DNA of 64,000 bases from the NCBI RefSeq assembly GCF_014356525.2, contig NC_052509.1:31829898-31893897 (forward strand), written 5' to 3'. This DNA is from Nilaparvata lugens (lineage: Eukaryota > Arthropoda > Insecta > Hemiptera > Delphacidae). Below the pieces are notes generated by a model. The model searched no databases, had not been told where the DNA came from, and saw nothing but the letters and a program-made list of their open reading frames with translations. The position numbers and the translations under genes are program-made. Numbering within the stretch: the stretch's first letter is position 1; each line of letters opens with the position of its first letter. This document shows positions 25,480-39,756 of this stretch, piece after piece.

Positions 25480-25735
25480 CGACAAAATTGTCAGCTGTTT
25501 TTCTTTTAAGGATAAATTATCATTTTCGTGTCCATCAGCGAGTTTTCCCAGGAATTAGATCCTGTGCAATCAAATTTTTATATCAAGAACCTCTTATATT
25601 GCAAATTTCATCAAAATCGTTAGAGCTGTTTCGAGATCCGTTGGACATACATAAATATATAAATAAATACCCACAAAAATGAATAAATGAATACATATAT
25701 ACACAAATTGATCGCTTAATATAATAGGATAAGAT
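25480..25735 (+). repeat. Interspersed repeat, second copy of the 19.2 kb family
   Basis: Aligns with 19420-19600: cagcgagtttt, atcaaaatcgttagag, tttcgagatccg, aca-aaata, followed by an ataaata-rich tail and taatataatagg. It carries the 3' half of the family only. Confidence 0.55.
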
Positions 25736-26339
25736 GTCCTCAACGCCCAAACCTACCAAACAAAACCTCATTAAATTATTAGTCTGATTGATGTCTAGTA
25801 CAAAAATCAGAGCCCTTATATCTAGTATCTACCTCTCCTGCATCTATATTTTGTGGAGTCAACCAAATCAGTCATAAGAACTGTGAACTGTTAAAGCGGC
25901 CGACGTTTGCAGCCATCGAAAGCAGAGAATTGTTTGAGCTCCTACCTCCTAGAAGAACTGGTAAGAAACTGGTGTTACTTTTCTTTCAGGAGTCACAAAA
26001 AATATCAAATCTATTCAAAATCTTTGCTCTACCGACTGCGGCCAAGCAGGGCACATGTGACGTCAAAAATAATGTTAAATATTTTATCAACAGAGTATAT
26101 GAAACATTTCAAAGTTAATAATTATTTTACAGTTTCAAATGATTAGTGAGTATTATTTTGTTATTCAATTTGGTTTGTAAACAATCTAAATTCGAACTTT
26201 TTTGTTTTCGAATGTTTTGACTGAAAATTTCACTTAAATTCAAAAGTGTATGAAATATAACCTACGTTTTGGACTTTAGAGTTTAAAACAAAATTTGGGA
26301 AAGATACAGTTTTGGGCTGTGCCTGTTAGTCCTTCCCCA

Positions 26340-26450
26340 ATCATTTTAAAGAACATATTATTGTGTTCTGTGTATCAATAAATAAAAATTATGCTTCTAT
26401 GCTTTTGGACTCCAGAGAGAAGCTCGGTGCCCCGTTATTCGAATATAATA
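26340..26450 (-). repeat. Interspersed repeat, 5' end of the 19.2 kb family (reverse)
   Basis: The reverse complement reads cggggcaccgagcttctctc followed by aacacagaacac-like sequence, matching the start of the 19233 copy. Confidence 0.5.
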
Positions 26451-29262
26451 AGAGTATCACTGAGATATATTCAATGGATAATACATTCATAATTGAGGAT
26501 ATGTATCTTGGCATGCTAAGATAAAAAGGATTTCAAGTAAGCCCATGAGAAATATTCAGAATAAAAAATAAGGTAATCTTGGAAATAAGATCAGAAAATA
26601 ATTTGGAATACCATAACGGCATAACCTTTAGCATTCAAGGAATTAATGTAAATATAAAGTCTTAGTTCAATAGTTCATTGTACGACGAAGCTGCAACTAA
26701 AATTTGGCTCTTCTAAATGCCAAGCTACATTTTTTGTCAACGATAGTAATTATTTCCATATGCATTTCCACAGGTCTTCTCAAAAATGTGTTCCTCAGTT
26801 CATTCATGTAATAAAAATAAACTGCTTAGTGTTTCCAAGCGGCGGAAACTTTCTCCAAACAAGCATTTGAACTCATTCCAAGCTATTAATATTATTTGTG
26901 TCGCTTATTTTCGTGTACGACTGCTCAGCTCTAGCCTGAGGCAAGCACTAGACATATGGAGTCAGACTGCTCTAGCAATTGGATAGTTTATTGAAATTTG
27001 AGTAAATTGTGAGCTGGCGCGTATCAGGATAGAAATTAGAATTCAGAATAGAAAGTATCTGCTGATTGTGATTAGTCTGTTGAAAATTACTAACTGAAAA
27101 AAATTTCCGAGCTGTTTCAAACTCTTCCTAAATATTAATCAATTCTTCTAAGATCTTGTGTTTTTGATTACGTTCACAGAGTTCCTTGTTGTAATCGTAC
27201 ACGCATTGTTGTAATCATATAGATATAGGTTAAATGAAATGTTTATTTATCTAATAGATAATTTGAAATATCAGTCTAGGTCTAGAAAACCGACTTCATT
27301 GTTTGAACAAAAAGCAAAACAGTTATCCAGCGACACGTTGTGGAGCCAGTGAGTATAGAATGTATATTATATTCCATACTCACTGAGTGGAGCGCGATCC
27401 AATAATTTTGCGAAAGCAAGTTTTATGCTGGAATTATTTACACACAAAATTCTTCTCACAACTGCAGTATTGGACTACAAAACAATAAATACAATAAAAC
27501 ATCATGTATTGTCGCCACTGCCACTGTTGAGATTATGAACCTCAGCCAACTTAGATTATTGTAATGATTTCTTAAATCTAGCGAGCCGTAAAGTAAAAAA
27601 CGTACAGAACATGCTTAGGGAGCATATAAGATGAACGTTTAATGCGTATGCGCAGCAAGCGTAGAAAGATTATGGGGTTTCCTACCCCAAAATAAGTTAT
27701 TTACAATGAGTTCTCGGTACTTAGAGAAGTGTTCTACGAGAAGTTGTGGAAAACCCTATTTATTCGGATTTGTTTTCTCAGATTTTGTTCGATGTATTTC
27801 AGACTTTCGGTTTGCAAAATTTTATCTGTAGAATTGGATCCTTCAAGTGATTTTGTTTCATCCACACTTTACCCAATAAAAATATAGTTTGTTTGATCAA
27901 ATAATTGAGTTTACTCCTCCTAAATTACATTATTTTGAGTAACAAAATTTTTCTGGACCAAATTATCATTGAAACATTTCCATCAGTATTAACAGTACTG
28001 GAAATCGTTGCAGATCACTCCTAGAATAGATCAAGAAACTTGAACATACATTGACCGAGATATCAATGTAATTCAGTCATGTATTTGTATGATCATGTTA
28101 TTCTCTGCAATGTATGCGTCCGCTCCTGATGTATGCTCACCTTGGCAACTATTTCCACATTAGCGTCCATGTGTCGTGTCACCCATGATACCGCCCGACC
28201 CTGCAATTGACCCAGTTCAACTTCACCCATAGAGAGCTCAAACATGTTATTGGGGATGTATTTGAACTAATTAAACCACAACTTACATGACTCAATTCAA
28301 GCAAGGGCCAAAACTATTAATAATGATATTTGAATATTAAGAAATCACTCAAACCTCTCTAATACCTATTCCTATTAATGAAGGAATGTTGATGAATATT
28401 TACTCGCTATAATATGCTTTCAATTATTCGATACATTCAGAACATCAAAATTCTCGAATAGAATGGAATGCATATCGATCGCATATTAGTCGATGTTGCG
28501 TGAATTCCATACTGGGTATTGCACATCTGCTCTTATGAATAATTCAATCGAAATTAATGGCCTTTCAAATTTACCGGCGTATTGTTTATGGCACTTTAAG
28601 CACCATGTTCATATCCTCAATATCGCTGATTTACAGCAGGTTTGCAGTATTGTTGCGTTCATTTATCGAAGCCTGAAGAAATTCTTATGTTTACTGAGTG
28701 TAATGTACAACAATGATGTTAGTTGAATTGGGCCATATATAGCTCTTATAGCTTGATTTTTTCATTCAGTAGTAAATATTTAGTTATATTTTCTCCTATT
28801 TTTCCAAAGAGTAGTGAGTGTTGTTTATTTTGACTGTGGAATGATTTTCAACGCTACACGTCTCTAATTGTAGCAGCAATCTGTGCCCTTAACGTGAGTT
28901 TCTTTAGTAAGAAGCAATAAGCTAATAAATGTATGCTTTTTGCCTACGTTGCAAACGCATATGCGTTGAAAGTTTCTTCGACAAAACTATATGAGTATAA
29001 TTACCTCAATTGCTTTGCTGTAAGCTTTCTATTTTAATCCTCTCAAACTATCATTGGAATTCTCGATAGCGAAACCTGACAGCGATAGTGTGGTTGACGA
29101 TTAATCCCCTGAAGTACTCTAATAAATGGGGAACTCATTGTGTATGACTTCTTATTTGGAGGGACATTATATATATTTACACCACGAACAGGGCACACGG
29201 CCACCATTCATCTTAATAAAGTCGACTTTGAAAATCCCGCACCAAAGACAAAACATGGGTCG
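26451..29262. other. No gene seen
   Basis: AT-rich sequence with only short frames (66-77 residues) lacking motifs. I found no repeats or recognisable signals here. Confidence 0.5.
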
Positions 29263-29575
29263 GGGGCTTCTCTCCTTCTCCTATTCCTCCTCGCTCTCAT
29301 CCTATTCCTTCCCGAACTCCTCCTTCGTGTCTCAACCCTTTCTTTCTCTTCCTCCTTGTTCTTGTTCGTTACCACTCTATCCTGAGATTCTTGGCACTTG
29401 GCTTCCGCCTCATAATTCACCTTACCCCCTCCCCCTTTCTAACATTGACTTATCTTCCTCTTTCTATTTATTCTCCTAGTTCTCCTCCTTTTCTTCAAAC
29501 TCAACTTCTTCATACTCTTTCTCCTACTACTCCTCTAGTTCCTCCTCAATCATTCTCAAAATCGAATTTTATTTT
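29263..29575 (+). repeat. Polypyrimidine tract
   Basis: A C+T-rich plus strand (ttctcctattcctcctcg and similar), a smaller counterpart of 12548-13600. The overlapping Ser/Leu/Pro-rich frames come from composition. Confidence 0.75.
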
Positions 29576-32500
29576 CCGGCTACTCTCCAGCTTAGCCTCT
29601 ACACCACCTCACTCACTACTGTATTTATACTTATACTGTATATGCAACGAAAATAATCCAGACTTCTATATCGACCATAGTGTGTGCCCAATATTACGTG
29701 TATATTTCATGTCTGCTTACTTTGGACTGGATGTTTATTTCTTTTTGAAAACCATCCTCTCTCTTCAGCCCTCTATTTGTTCTCCTCCTTTAGCCCTGCA
29801 TCTCCACCTTCTCCTCAACCACTTGTTATTGCTTTCCACTTCACACGCGTTTTTATTACGTGTCTCGTAAATTTTGCCTAGTTTCAATTCAACAAGCTCT
29901 CCTTAATCTGGTCTGACGTTTTAAAAGCGCTTTCATGCGAGTGTAGTTTTTGGAAAAAAGCATGCATTCTCTCCTGTACTCAATTATTATAATAGTATTA
30001 TTGTAATTTTATGCAATTATATATATTTTTTTGTAAACGTATGTAATAATCCTCATGATTATCGTTGAATGTACAATGTTCATCAAATTTAATTTTTCTC
30101 TGTGAACTTCAAAGACATTTTTCATTAACTACTCGGAGAATGTAGCTCACTATAGATTCAAGTTTAGTCTTGAAGAAAAAGGAAAACCTGTAAAGAATAG
30201 TCTTTCTTCAAATTTTAATATAAACATTGATTTTAGATTGTTTACACAGTAAATAAACCCCCTTAAATTTTCAATTAAAAATATAGATCACTTTCACTCC
30301 TAGTTTAACATGAGAATCGTTTTGAAAATCATGGAATAAAAATTCATTTCATGAGAATTATCGTTTTTCCCTTGTTTTCTTGTAGCCTACCACTGCTAAC
30401 CATTATGTTACGCTCAACAAGAGCAGTTCATGAGACTGCATTTTCAGCAAAATGAATTCCAATGAAAAAGCTATGATTTCATGTTATGTCCATGATTTTA
30501 GTTGTTCTCTGTACAGAGATTTAGATATACACAGTATATTAGACTTTGGACATTCAAAACAATTTCCATTTTAGTATTTTTTCTTAGTAATCATTCTAAG
30601 ATTTTACTGTCATATTATTGTTAATTTGAGCTCCTGACAAGTAGTGATGTTTGATTTATTTTCAGTATCAAAATATGAATTACTCTGAAGTTCAGTGTAC
30701 TCAAGTTGATGAAAACAGATTGAAAATGGCTCTCAACCACATTCCTAGAACTTTGAGGTAACCCAAGTATACTTATGGCAGTGAAGTCGACCCATACTCG
30801 TCTTAATAGTCCTCGAGTAGTACTTGAAGTAAACTTCACTTGAAGTGCATGATTGTCTTCTGGACTTTCCACTTTCCAAGTCATGAGCGCTACAATTCAT
30901 TAAGTGTTCTCTTGAAACTCTGAAAGTTTAGAATTGTTCATGGAAATCCGAGTGTCTTCACTAGAATGGAATATCTGCTCTGTCTTGAAAAGCCCCTATC
31001 TGATGAGATATTTCCCTGGTTTGTGGTAGAGGTTTCTCTTGCAATATTACTTAAAAATGGAGATCATTTTCAATTCTTTAATCTATCTGCTAAGTTGGGA
31101 AGCTTATTAGTGATTCGAGGTTATATTTCATTGTTGTATGAACGTCTCATCAATATTTTGGGAGGATACTGTCACTCCGGTATAAGACAATATTGTATAA
31201 TTGGAATAATACCAAGGGTTAAAACTGTCCCTCTTCCGAGTATGGGTAAACAACCTATAAAATGCAATTCAGTATTCATTCCAATTCAACAACAATTTCC
31301 AATCCAAGAGTATCCACTGTAACTAGATATTGAATAAGTAGATTAATTTATCCGATCAACACAATAACAATAAACAGAATTAGACTTAAGCAGAATCATT
31401 CCCAATAGTATAAATTAAAGAGAAGTTGAGTATTGTATTAAAAGTTGAGTATAAAATGACATGAAGTTCAAAAATAGGAATAAAAATAAAAATTATCTAA
31501 AGAATAAGAATGAGTAACGGCAATCCTCTCAATATTCAACTAGCATTGCAGAATAGGAAAATATTGCCAAGTAATCAATGGGGGGGGGGGTTGATTGTCA
31601 TTTAAATTATTGAACAAATTAAAAGAGATATTCATTCTCCTTGAATTGTTCTGTCATAATCATTAAGTCATATGAAAATTAGTTATATCTTCAACACAAT
31701 CAATTATTATTCTCCATTTGTTGTCTCCCATTTAAATGAAGTATTAGCTTGAGATTAGGATTGAAAAGTTGTTAATAAACCAATGGTTGCTGAATTATTA
31801 TCATTCATTTTATTGTTAAATAAGAATGGAAGATGAAGTTTGATAAAATATGTGCAACTACAATAATGTATTATCAAGTTAGCAATTATGTACATCATTG
31901 CTCAAATTTTGTACGTCAACAAATGTTATGAAATATCTTACACTATACATTAAGCAATTTAATAAATTAGAAATCCTACATCAAGTAATTTCAAGTACTA
32001 AATCACTAAAATAGAAAACTACTTTACTAACGCCTCGATGAGCCAAGACCTTTTTCTCTTTGACTTGTTTCATCACAAACTTTCCTCTGTCAGACATTTT
32101 ATCTGTGTGAGAGGGACTTTCGTCGTCGAACGACTGAGTGACCACTCAACGGCTAAATTCTCGATTGACTAAGTTTGAAAAACTCGTTCAGCGTTATTTG
32201 AGTGCGCTACTAAATTTGTACTCATTCTGTGAACTGTGAGCCTGGGTTGCATCAAAGGACTATTAGAGGACTATCAAAGGACTATATCGGCTGCAGGCCT
32301 CTTGTCCTTTGAGTTGATTGAGGAGTTTGGTTCTCTCCATGGTTTATGCGGGAAAAGGCCGACCCCATTGAGCAAATCAAGGCCTGAAATAATCGATATT
32401 TAGCTTCCGGTCTGAACATCCCCACTGTAGTGCGTGTTCTATTGAACTACAGCTTTTGTGAGATGATGATGATGATGAGTCAACTTTGAAGTTTCCTGTT

Positions 32501-34307
32501 TTTCGGATATTTATAGAGTATTGATTGGTACAAGTATATTTTCGGTCTCTATTTTTTGTTTTGGTACAAGTCGTTATTTGTTTTTCAGCTATTTATTCGG
32601 TGTTGAAACGACAAATAGGAGGCCTATGAGCCTTCAAACTGAATTTTTCCATTTTGGTAGTAGCTATTTACTATTTTTCAACAGCTTTTACTCACCTTAT
32701 TTGTTCAATATTCATCAGTCTTCCTCATAGAAATGAAAATCCTACAATACTATATTTCCTCGTGAAAAGATAGGAAGTATATTTTCTCTCAATTATTGTT
32801 TTTCCATCTATTCTTCGTTCTAATAATATTTTCATGAAAACACGTACTATATTCATGTGAAGTTTGTTCAGGTTTTTCCATCTCTTAAGACGTTAATATT
32901 ACAGGTGTACAGATGAAAAAGTCTGCAAAGAAATTTAAAGTAATGAATGACTTCGTAATGAATTTTCATTTCCGAATAAGACTGTTCCTCCTGATGATAA
33001 AATTTCAAATGACTTTACTACAAACTAATTACTTTGTATGCCATTCATATTTTCTTCAATGTTCTCGCTGCATCTTTCTTCATTCCTTTAGAATCCTGTC
33101 TTGTATGTTTGTGCTTTTGATAGATGCTAAACTGTGTCTTCAATTTTTCATCTAAAAGTTCTCTTTGATACTTTCTATGCATTTGGCAAACAATTTTTTA
33201 ATGTTATGATTATATCACCAATGAAGTGTAAAATTCACAAAATTGGTGAAATAGTTAATGCAGAGATTGAAAAATAGCACAATTTTTAATTTTGCAGAAC
33301 TTGAGATTTGTCCAGGAGAAATGAAAGTTGAGAATGGAGGCGTAGCGAATGGCAAGTGAGAAGTAAAGTTTGTGAAGGATGAAGTAAATTGTTAATGATG
33401 AATGATTTGAGTTCATCTTTCAGGTGCCAGAAATGACGAGAGACAGAGAAACCATCGAAGGGAGAATTACAGGATGCAGAAAGCTTGATGAAAGAGATGG
33501 CTGCTGCAATGAAGAAAGAGAGAAAGAGAGCGCGTGCGAAAGAGAAGAGAGAGTGAGAGGGATTGAGCAAGAGAGTGTGAGAACCACTGGCAAACAGGAA
33601 GTGGGATAAAGCACTGGAAAATTCAGTGGAACTGGGAGAAAATCAGGTGTGAGAGAGAAAAGAGATTTGTTGATTTTTGAGAGCAAGAGAAAGAGAGGAA
33701 TTGTAGGTGACCCGTGTGAAATTAGCGCACAACTCCCATCCCATCGAATAATTAAAAATTGAATTTATCCTCGCCAGAAAATGCTGTTGATTTATAGTGC
33801 AATCGTTTTCACACTTATTGGAGTGATTAATTCCAGCTAGTCCAAGTCCAATGCAGTTCATTGTTGCTCCCAACCATTCTCTGGTTATGGGCTTCTATTC
33901 TTCAACCTCTGAATCAAATTTATGTTCTTTTCACAATTACTGCATCAAACTAGTCCAGTTACACATTTTTTTGTGTGATAATGGGTAAATAACTTATTTT
34001 TTCAGTTCATCAACCTGACTTAGCTCTTTTAAGTACTAGGTTGGTTTCAGTTGGAGTTGAAATTGAAAAAACTGAAAATTCACCTATACAACAAATCTAT
34101 ATTTCTGTATTCATTTTTCAAATCTACCATGAATTATCTTCTAAATCCACTTTTTATGAAGAGACTGAAAGGTATCATACCTAGGGCTTTTGGTATGAGG
34201 TATATAAGGTATAATTCGTACCTCCTGATCATATGTTTTTCCTTAACGTAAGGTGGTTTATCAGTTTCAGGAGAATATGAAGTTGAATAACAGTTCCAGG
34301 TTAGCCT
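29576..34307. other. No gene seen
   Basis: AT-rich. Small landmarks are a G10 run at about 31581-31590, a (GAT)n run at 32464-32478 and a purine-rich stretch at 33420-33680. The 118-residue frame at 30966-31322 has no recognisable domain. Confidence 0.45.
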
Positions 34308-34318
34308 ATGAGCTTATA

Positions 34319-34716
34319 CTTTTACTTTTACTTTACTCACTTTATGTGGCTCTACAGTCCTGGGTGGACCCTGGCCTCCTCTACATGACGCCTACATACA
34401 TCCCGCTCTTGTGGTCCCTGCCGCCAGTTTGCCACACCTAGCACACGGAGATCTTCCACCACATCGCTGATCCATCTTCTTCTTGGCCTTCCTCTTTTTC
34501 GGGTGCCCATCATCCTTTCATCAAGCAGCTTTTGTGGTACTCTTTCATCACTCATTCTTACCACGTGACCCAGCCATTCTATTCTTTTTGCTTTGATACA
34601 CCTTAAAATATTTCTTTCGCCAATTGCTTCATCAATCTCATTGTTAAATCTGGCTCTCCAGTTTCCTTCAACGCAGACCGGTCCCCATATCCTCCTGTAC
34701 ATATTTCTCTCAAAAA
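34319..34716 (-). pseudogene. 5'-truncated LINE insertion: C-terminal end of a non-LTR retrotransposon ORF2
   Basis: The minus-strand frame at 34702-34352 reads as the region after the reverse transcriptase in non-LTR retrotransposon ORF2. It has an IEWLGHVVRM block, then VPQKLLDERMMGTRKRGRPR and a WISDVVEDLRVLG/W-Q tail with a terminal HVEEA. In the family this region ends the ORF. The 3' tail is (aaagt)n-like at 34319-34334 (seen as ttttacttttac on the plus strand). The insertion is bounded by an exact 11-bp direct repeat, atgagcttata, at 34308-34318 and 34717-34727. This is the expected TSD of a target-primed insertion. The catalytic RT and endonuclease are absent, so this is a dead 5'-truncated copy. 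Confidence 0.85.
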
Positions 34717-34727
34717 ATGAGCTTATA

Positions 34728-37700
34728 ACCTGATAATAATACTTCCAACATCAAATTTATCAAAATAGAAACCATATAACCTCGAAATCCGAAATATTCA
34801 TCGATTCATTATTGTACTTACTTACATGATAAGATTTAGTTGAGTAACTTCAGTTTGCCAGTTGTAGTGAAAATCGCTATACCTTTTATGCAATGAATAT
34901 ATTGATACTTGACATTCGTAGTGGAATACTATTGAAAAATAGCTTCTCCATACAATTTATATTATTTGAATTCCTTTTGATTCTACTTCCTGGAATCCTT
35001 TGAATTGGACCATATGAATTCAAATGGTCTACCAACTAGATTGGAATTCTCCTTCAATTTTTTTAATTGTGAGAGATTTCATACGCCTTCGAATTTATGT
35101 AAATACTCCATTGCTCTGATAAATCCACCATAAAATTAAGTTTGCATTCCTCTTTTGTGACTCTTACATCATATTTCAATTTTTTCTAATACTGTTTTTA
35201 CTTACAGGTGAGTGGAATTGAACATGGCGATTCAATAAGAATTTATTTGGAAAGCTTTCCGAATTAAAGCTGTAATCACAAATATGGAGCTCTACAAGCT
35301 GGATCCAGGTTGGTTATTGGCATTTTATCAAATTTATTAACATTCATTTTCCGACTGAATTGTGCTTAATAATCAAGAGATCGACAGGCAAGGTAAAAAA
35401 TACTTGAAATCCACTCAATTCAATCCACACACTCTGAGTTTGTCTGAGGAAAAGTATACGTAGAGACTGGAAAGAAACTCAAAACTCAAGATATTTGAGG
35501 TAGAATATGAAATATATGACTATATTGAGGAGATTCACATGAGTATTGGTGATATTGTTCGTATTTATCCAAGTGTTCCACCAAGAGAATTCTTGGTAAT
35601 TTACAAGGAAATTTCAAGATATTTCCTTCTCCCTACGTACTAGAGCTCAGAAATTTACGTTGATCGTTTCGACTTAAATTTGTTGAAGTGTGCTCGAGTT
35701 TAAATTGGCACGAATTCCGAATTGTTGCAGTGATTTTATGTGGGGGTTTGGGAGGGGGTTGTAGTGTAGCTGGTCCACCGAGCAGATGAATGGAGTAAAG
35801 CGCGCGTCTTTTAAACGCACGATTTGCCGCTATTAAACCGCGCCTTTATTTCCGTATTATTGCCGCTACTTCCAACGTTTAAGCTCGAATCTTTTGTAAG
35901 ACGCTGCTCTTTTCAGAGCGTTTGGCGGGCTTTTAAGTTCGACTTAGCGTAAAGTTCGCACAAACCGGCAACCTTTTGATTCTCTTGAAGACGCTGATTA
36001 AAATTCAACGCTGCTTTTCAAGCTCACTGCGTGCTTCACTGTATCGGTTTCCACGAAAATGTTTTCCACATAATCGACTCGAATTTCCACTCTCTTGTCT
36101 TGAATACCTATGTATTTCATTTTCACGTACATCTGCTCCATCACAATATACAGTAGTTGTGAGTTATATATCACTTTCTACTCGACAATCAATTCAGCTT
36201 TAAAAGTAACAGTAATAAGATAGGATACCATATGAACAAATTTAATAATATCAAGTGAAGTTGTATAAAATGGAAACCTGCTAATGTGAAAACTTAGTAG
36301 GAACCAGGGTTCAAAGTCGAATTCATTTATACGCCATGAAAGTAATTACACATTAATAAAAAAAATATTATAAATTACAATACGGCACTACCAGCAAAGT
36401 ACAACTTGTGCGCTGGCAGGGACTTCGAACAACTATGATAAACATGTAAGTGTTAATTAAGTGTAATGTAAGTGCCAAGTAAAAGTTAATTTAAATGTGT
36501 TAAGTGATACAGATTATCCTGACCATTTTCATCAAATCATGATAGTTCGACTGCAAATGGTTTGTAAACTTACAAAAAGACAGACTTTGAAATCGGCTTT
36601 GTTATTTTAATGTTTGAATAAAGCTTCAAGCTTTGACATACCTGGTTTAACTGGGTACTCTTGAACTATTTCCATCCCAATTCTTGATAACCTCAAACCG
36701 TTTGTTAATTTGTGTACCTAGCAGATAAGTAACTGTTTATTAGGTTGAAAGTTTATCATTTGATGGAAGAGCAAGAGGCTCTCTTCATACATAGTATAGC
36801 ATAGCATGGCGGCCGCCGAGTGGATAGGGAAAGCCTCATTCATCATGCCAGTCATCCCCCCCTACCTATCTCCACCCTTTATTCGCAGTCATTAATCATT
36901 GCCTTTTCACTTCTAACATCAAATTTTGGACGTAAGCTTTAAAAAGTGCGCACCGACTCCATCATTTTACGTATTTCGATTTATACAAAGCCTTTTTTCG
37001 CGTTCCTCAGACGATCTTTCGCGGAAAAGCGCCATTCCGTTGCCAGCAGTCGTTTGATGAAGATGATGAAGAAAAATGGCAACACAAAAGAAAGATAAGG
37101 GTGCAGAGAAGAAGAATGAAGGTAGGGTAGAGGAGGAGGAAAGAGTGGAGAGGAGGGAAGGGTATGGAGAATATAAAAAATTGAGAGAAAATGCGTTGGA
37201 AATGGTAGTTGAATTGAAAGCATGAATATTGAGTAATATGGTTTGGGGGATGATAGAGCTATTCTTCTCCGTTCAGACACCTACATTTCTTTTGGAAAAG
37301 GGATACCATAAGCGGAGGAAAATGAAGTCTTTCAGTAGAAATAATATCAGATTACTTATGATTGAACGTTTTATTTATTTTCAATCAAATTTAATTATAT
37401 GCTTACTATACCAAACACTAAAGACACTCATCAGAACTATGGAAAAGATCATGAAGTGCCATTTTAAAGACTTATATTCATAATTAGACTTATTTTTGCG
37501 GTTTTTTTCAAAATGCTATTATTTCAAAGCCCAATAACATCAGGAAATAATAAGGTATTAATGTACAAAAATTACATCTATTCTAATAAAAAATCACTTA
37601 TTTGTAAATATATTGTGAAAGGGTAGAGGTTTCTTTATGAAGCTATTTATTTAAGAGGCTATCTATCTGTAATAACAGTTATATGTTTGTTATGCTGTAC

Positions 37701-39414
37701 TTGCTACATTCATTTTTCAGAAATTACAAGTTTTCAGCTTCATTGATTGATATAGAAATAATTAAAAGAGGTATATTGTTGGTAAAGTGAATAATGAAGT
37801 CAAATTAAAAGTTTTGAAATATTGAGAATAGAATGATACCGAACTGCTCGGGAATAGAATATATTTTACCTTATTGAAATACTACAGGCAATTATTAAGC
37901 CTTCAATGAATAAATAAAATGTCCCTGGATGCTCAGTTTTAAATTTTCACGAGATACATTCCCCTGCATTGCATAATATCGAATTTAGCAGGATTCAGAA
38001 CTCCCAAGTGACCTCCGATTTAGCATTTTATTGATAACACTCAATAAAGATAGCTACCCTCCTTTTATCAGTGAATTTGATGTAATTATTGATAGAGGAT
38101 TGGGTATATTGACAACACCTCTTTTATCAGACCCTGAATTTGCAATTTTCATTATTTGTTATGGTTCTGCTGTTTGCTACCCTTGTTCTATGAAACCTTG
38201 TATTTGATTAAATATTGATAGCATGTCTAGTGTTGTGGCAACCCATCTTTTATTATTTGAGTATGGTATCGACCCAACAATGGAACAGAACAGTGCACTA
38301 TCATGACATCTGTGACTCACAGTACTGAGCATATTGATCGTATTTTTGTAAATGTGACGTAGTAGTGGTAGCATGAGGGGTTGAGAAGGGCCAAAGGACG
38401 TCGAAAAAGGGTTTAGCCCTTTGACAACAGCTCGAAGGGCTGGATTGGCCAGTCGAAAGTGATGTGTTTTTGCAATAGCTTTGCATGATGTGTTGGGCTG
38501 TTGGGGAGCCCTCAGCCCTCAGCCCTACAGTCACAGCTGGCTCCCAAACATACACTGACTATACTATACATAGCACACTGACTCCAATTAGCAAGCGCCT
38601 TTCCAATAATTGAGAAACATCTCACTCTTCAACGAGTCTGATTTTTAAACTTAGGCGCCTTGTATTGTTGAAACGGAAGTTGAAAAATATGCTTTGAATT
38701 TGTATAGCTGCTTTTTGAAGCGCAACAAAAGCGTAGGTCTACTTCTATATAGTAATATATACAGGAAAAAGAGATTTCTTTTCGTTGGGAGGAACGTAGA
38801 GAGCTAGTGTGTTGTTGTTTTTTTTGTTTCGGATGTGAATTTTATCTCACTGACAAATAATTGTTGTATCCAGTACGCCTATTATTTTTTAAAGTTCAAC
38901 GTCTGCACTGTCCTACAATGTATATTATTTTATTTATTTATTTATTTTATTTATTCAATCATTCAGAATTATACAACTTACAGAAAAGTACCACAGGCTA
39001 ACTTATGCCCAAAACGGTTCCAATTCTAATTTATACAACAGTCCAAATGTAGCTATAGGTTATGTGTCACTTCAAAATTATTCAATTACACACTCAATTT
39101 ACAATCCATACACAGATATTTTCAACTACAGATCGTTTTTGTAGACTCAATAACATACTACTTACTACTAAGGTTTCTGCTTAGGTGGAAACTTTTTTGA
39201 TATTCACGTCATAGTTCTTCATTAATTTAACAAGATCCAGCGGTATTCAGAAGTTCGGTACAGAAAAGTTCAATTCAGTGAATAATTATAATACAATTCT
39301 ATCAACATTCAATTCTCAGTAGAGTGTGATATTGTCCAATAATTTCTTCGAGGTTGGATGGAATTGAACTTAAGTTATTTGTGAGAATAATAAAATTCTG
39401 GACATTACTTATGT
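34728..39414. other. No gene seen; possible conserved-looking unique DNA at 35700-35970
   Basis: Mostly AT-rich. At 35700-35970 composition becomes balanced and non-repetitive (aaagcgcgcgtctttt, acgatttgccgctatt, gcgcctttatttccg), which would suit a regulatory element. A similar short patch lies at 36960-37060. A purine-rich run is at 37080-37170. An (ATTT)n run is at 38927-38955, followed by aattatacaacttacag, which resembles a reverse-oriented LINE 3' end. No ORF is supported. Confidence 0.4.
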
Positions 39415-39756
39415 TATAAGGGTCCCATACACTAGGGAATTTGAATCAGTGAACTTGGGTAGGATTTGTCCCACACACTGTATTTGGGAGAGCGAAGAAC
39501 CGTTCGTTACTTTAGTGTCTTTCTGGGTCTAGAGATGAGAGTTTTAAAGTTTGCAGCTGCTGTGAGAAAAACATATATTGAATATATATAGATGGAATAT
39601 ATCGCCCTGGCGGTCGAACCGAACAAAGTTTTTAATCCATATTGAAGACCAAGTTCGTCACGAATATGGTTTGCGGTTCGCCAATTTTCCACATACACTG
39701 AAGAACCAAGTGACCAAGTTCGCCGATCCAAGTTCGCTAGTGTATGGGGCCCTATA
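39415..39756. mobile_element. MITE with about 28-bp imperfect TIRs
   Basis: The left end, tataagggtcccatacactag, and the right end, ctagtgtatggggccctata, are near-perfect inverted repeats. The match continues inward (ggaatttg versus cgaacttgg). Inside, gaccaagttcg/gatccaagttcgc-like words recur, and there is no ORF of note. The flanks suggest a TA or TATA target duplication. Confidence 0.75.
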
